DNA of 7,692 nt from contig CALJAQ010000139.1 in assembly GCA_938029515.1 (NCBI GenBank), positions 1-7,692 of the forward strand. The letters are read 5' to 3'. Below are positions 6,449 to 7,692 of this stretch, piece after piece. Position numbers and translations under genes: made by a program. Within the stretch, counting starts at the first letter, position 1. Each line of letters starts with the position of its first letter. The DNA comes from an uncultured Nitrososphaerales archaeon. GTDB lineage: Archaea > Thermoproteota > Nitrososphaeria > Nitrososphaerales > JAAOZN01. The notes under the pieces are model-generated. The model worked only from the letters and a program-made list of their open reading frames with translations, was not told the DNA's origin and made no database searches.

Positions 6449-7050
6449 CTGCCCAGCAATATTTCACATAAAGAGGTGGTTAATCAAGCGTTGAGGGATG
6501 TCAAACTTGAACCGCCAGAAATGTTCGCCTCGAAGCACCCCCATATGCTCTCAGGTGGGCAGAGGCAGAGGGTTGCTATAGCTAGATCTATGATACTTAA
6601 ACCCAGACTTATAGTGGCGGATGAGCCTGTAAGCATGCTTGATGCTTCTGTAAGAGTTGAGATTATGGATCTCCTTAAAGGGCTGCAAGAAAAACTGCTC
6701 TTATATATATTACACATGACCTTGCTACTATCAAATACTTCTCACAAACCCTCTACATAATGTATGCTGGTAAGATCGTCGAATCCGGTCATACTAGAGA
6801 GATTCTTAAGGCCCCTCTACACCCCTACACACAAGCCTTAGTTTCAGCTATACCTGATCCAAATCCTGAGAATAGGATGAGGCATAGAAGTGTGCCTGCT
6901 GGTGAGCCGCCGAGTGCAGTATCACCTCCTTCTGGCTGTAGGTTCCATCCACGCTGCCCCCATTTTATTAAAGGTAAATGTGAAGCTGAAGAGCCGAGGT
7001 TGATTAAGATTAAAGATAGTAGAAGTGTAGCGTGCTACCTATACCCATAA
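6449..7050 (+). pseudogene. Oligopeptide/dipeptide ABC transporter ATP-binding subunit (OppD/OppF type), C-terminal remnant
   Basis: The first reading frame (from about 6449) carries the helical subdomain ([15 protein letters not shown]), the ABC signature [14 protein letters not shown] (6548 onward) and Walker B LIVADEP (6608-6628). A frameshift between about 6690 and 6712 moves the continuation to another frame, with the H-loop [12 protein letters not shown] (from 6712), MYAGKIVESG, and the oligopeptide-transporter C-terminal domain (HPYTQALVSAIPDPNP; SGCRFHPRCP; KGKCEAEEPRLI) ending at TAA 7048-7050. Walker A and the Q-loop half are absent, so ATP binding is impossible. The intact parent would be about 320-330 residues; about 200 remain. 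In a transporter it would couple ATP hydrolysis to peptide uptake with two permeases and a lipoprotein, none of which is here. The GTG at 6476 with GAGG nearby is an accidental-looking start inside the helical subdomain. Confidence 0.9.
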
Positions 7051-7112
7051 TAACGGTGATGTGGCGCAAGGTTAATAACGTGGAAAAACTGGTGTAGGTG
7101 CTGTGAAGGTGT

Positions 7113-7535
7113 TTGGCTCCACTAACAGTTAGAGTTAAGGATGCTATGGATACGAAGCTTGTTAAGATAGAGAAGGATAGACCTGCTATAGAGGCGCTTA
7201 ATCTGATGATGGATAATGGGGTTTGGTCTGTGCTGGTGACTGACAAAGGGGTTATAGTCGGTGTGATGACAGAGCGTGACTTCATAAGGCGGTGTGTGAT
7301 GAAAGGTTATGATCCAAGTAAGACACCTGTAGAGAAGCTGATGAGCAGCCCTCTGATAACCATCGAATCGGATAGGCCGCTTGGCGAAGCGCTTCAACTC
7401 ATGACGACTAATGGTGTGAGAAGGCTCTATGTTACTGAGGGTGGGAAGATAATAGGTAGAATAACACAGACCGAGTTGGCTGAGAAGACCCTCGAAGTGT
7501 TTGTAGCCCTCTCATCGCTTCAGCGTCAGATGTAG
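7113..7535 (+). CDS. Two-CBS-domain protein
   Basis: A 140-residue soluble protein made of a CBS pair and little else. CBS1 spans about 8-62 (VKDAMDTKLVKI ... GVMTERDFIRR) and CBS2 about 73-130 (VEKLMSSPLITI ... GRITQTELAEK). Such stand-alone pairs fold as a Bateman module and usually sense adenine nucleotides or SAM; the GVMTERDFIRR stretch is the region that often holds the ribose/phosphate contacts. The partner is unknown. Start TTG at 7113 keeps the whole first domain. An in-frame TGA lies three codons upstream, so no longer form exists. ATG at 7146 has AAGGA four nt upstream but would remove the start of CBS1. The stop is one base from the converging rnhB stop. Nothing in the context ties it to the decayed transporter. 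Confidence 0.93.
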   Translation: MAPLTVRVKDAMDTKLVKIEKDRPAIEALNLMMDNGVWSVLVTDKGVIVGVMTERDFIRRCVMKGYDPSKTPVEKLMSSPLITIESDRPLGEALQLMTTNGVRRLYVTEGGKIIGRITQTELAEKTLEVFVALSSLQRQM

Positions 7536-7536
7536 C

Positions 7537-7692
7537 CTAAACCAGCCTCCCATCTACCAATCGCCTCCAAGTCTTCCAGCTCTTCCTAGCGATAGGAGGC
7601 ACCTCACCATATTTTACCAACCAGTCTCTGAGGAAGGCTATTGTAGAGGGGTCAGCTGGGTAGCCGCTGCCGAAGTCCCCATACTTCTCACG
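7537..7692 (-). CDS. rnhB: Ribonuclease HII, C-terminal part; 5' end outside the window
   Basis: The minus-strand frame is open from the right edge to TAG at 7537-7539, giving the last 51 residues. YGDFGSGYPADPSTIAFLRDW followed by PPIARKSWKTW matches the C-terminal end of archaeal RNase HII: the GSGYxxDPxT motif and the W-K-T motif near the end. The enzyme removes ribonucleotides and RNA primers from RNA/DNA hybrids. The catalytic acidic residues are upstream of the window. It converges on the CBS gene with one base between the stops, so each transcript must terminate inside the other gene. Confidence 0.88.
   Translation of the reverse strand, partial: REKYGDFGSGYPADPSTIAFLRDWLVKYGEVPPIARKSWKTWRRLVDGRLV

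Noticed and set aside
6476..6760. A short intact ABC ATPase starting at GTG 6476
   Set aside because: It lacks Walker A and begins within the helical subdomain. Its last 18 or so residues come from the wrong frame after a frameshift.
3432..7050. tRNA-targeted integrated element with attachment sites
   Set aside because: No second copy of the tRNA 3' end is found in the window, and there is no integrase gene. The idea stays open only outside this window.

Overview
The window looks like chromosomal DNA of a thermophilic archaeon, probably from the TACK group (Thermoproteota, including the thaumarchaeal, aigarchaeal and bathyarchaeal lineages). The reasons are an archaeal-type arginyl-tRNA synthetase, an aminotransferase very close to the Pyrococcus alanine aminotransferase, an RNase HII tail, a tRNA-Gln carrying two introns (one non-canonical, in the D-loop), heavy use of AGA/AGG and ATA codons, GTG and TTG starts, and TATA-box promoters. 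I cannot place it more finely by eye.

Layout. Positions 3-215 are the end of a HAD-family phosphatase, followed almost without gap by argS (218-2116). An alanine-aminotransferase-like gene (2129-3340) converges on argS from the minus strand. Its GTG start lies about 28 nt from a TATA-like element, as expected for a leaderless mRNA. A split tRNA-Gln(CUG) gene (3432-3542) follows, running divergently from the aminotransferase. Then come about 540 bases with no gene I can identify: a TATA-like box, a 9-bp inverted repeat, and a minus-strand reading frame broken by a stop.

The most unusual part is 4080-7050, where three gene remnants surround one intact gene. A XdhC/CoxF-type molybdenum-hydroxylase maturation factor (4080-4851) is spread over all three plus frames. 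An intact ACR3-type arsenite efflux permease (5113-6237) follows. Directly abutting it in the same frame is a wrecked LMW-phosphatase-type arsenate reductase (6238-6446), whose nucleophilic cysteine position now reads tyrosine. That remnant runs into the C-terminal part of an oligopeptide ABC transporter ATPase (6449-7050) that has lost its Walker A half and carries a frameshift. The window ends with an intact two-CBS-domain protein (7113-7535) converging, one base apart, on the 3' end of rnhB (7537-7692, minus strand).

How it fits together. The flanks are housekeeping genes (tRNA charging, amino-acid metabolism, RNA/DNA maintenance) and are intact. The middle is an accessory zone in decay: molybdoenzyme maturation, arsenate reduction and peptide uptake are lost here, while arsenite export is kept. 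I found no evidence of a new defence system, CRISPR array or complete mobile element.
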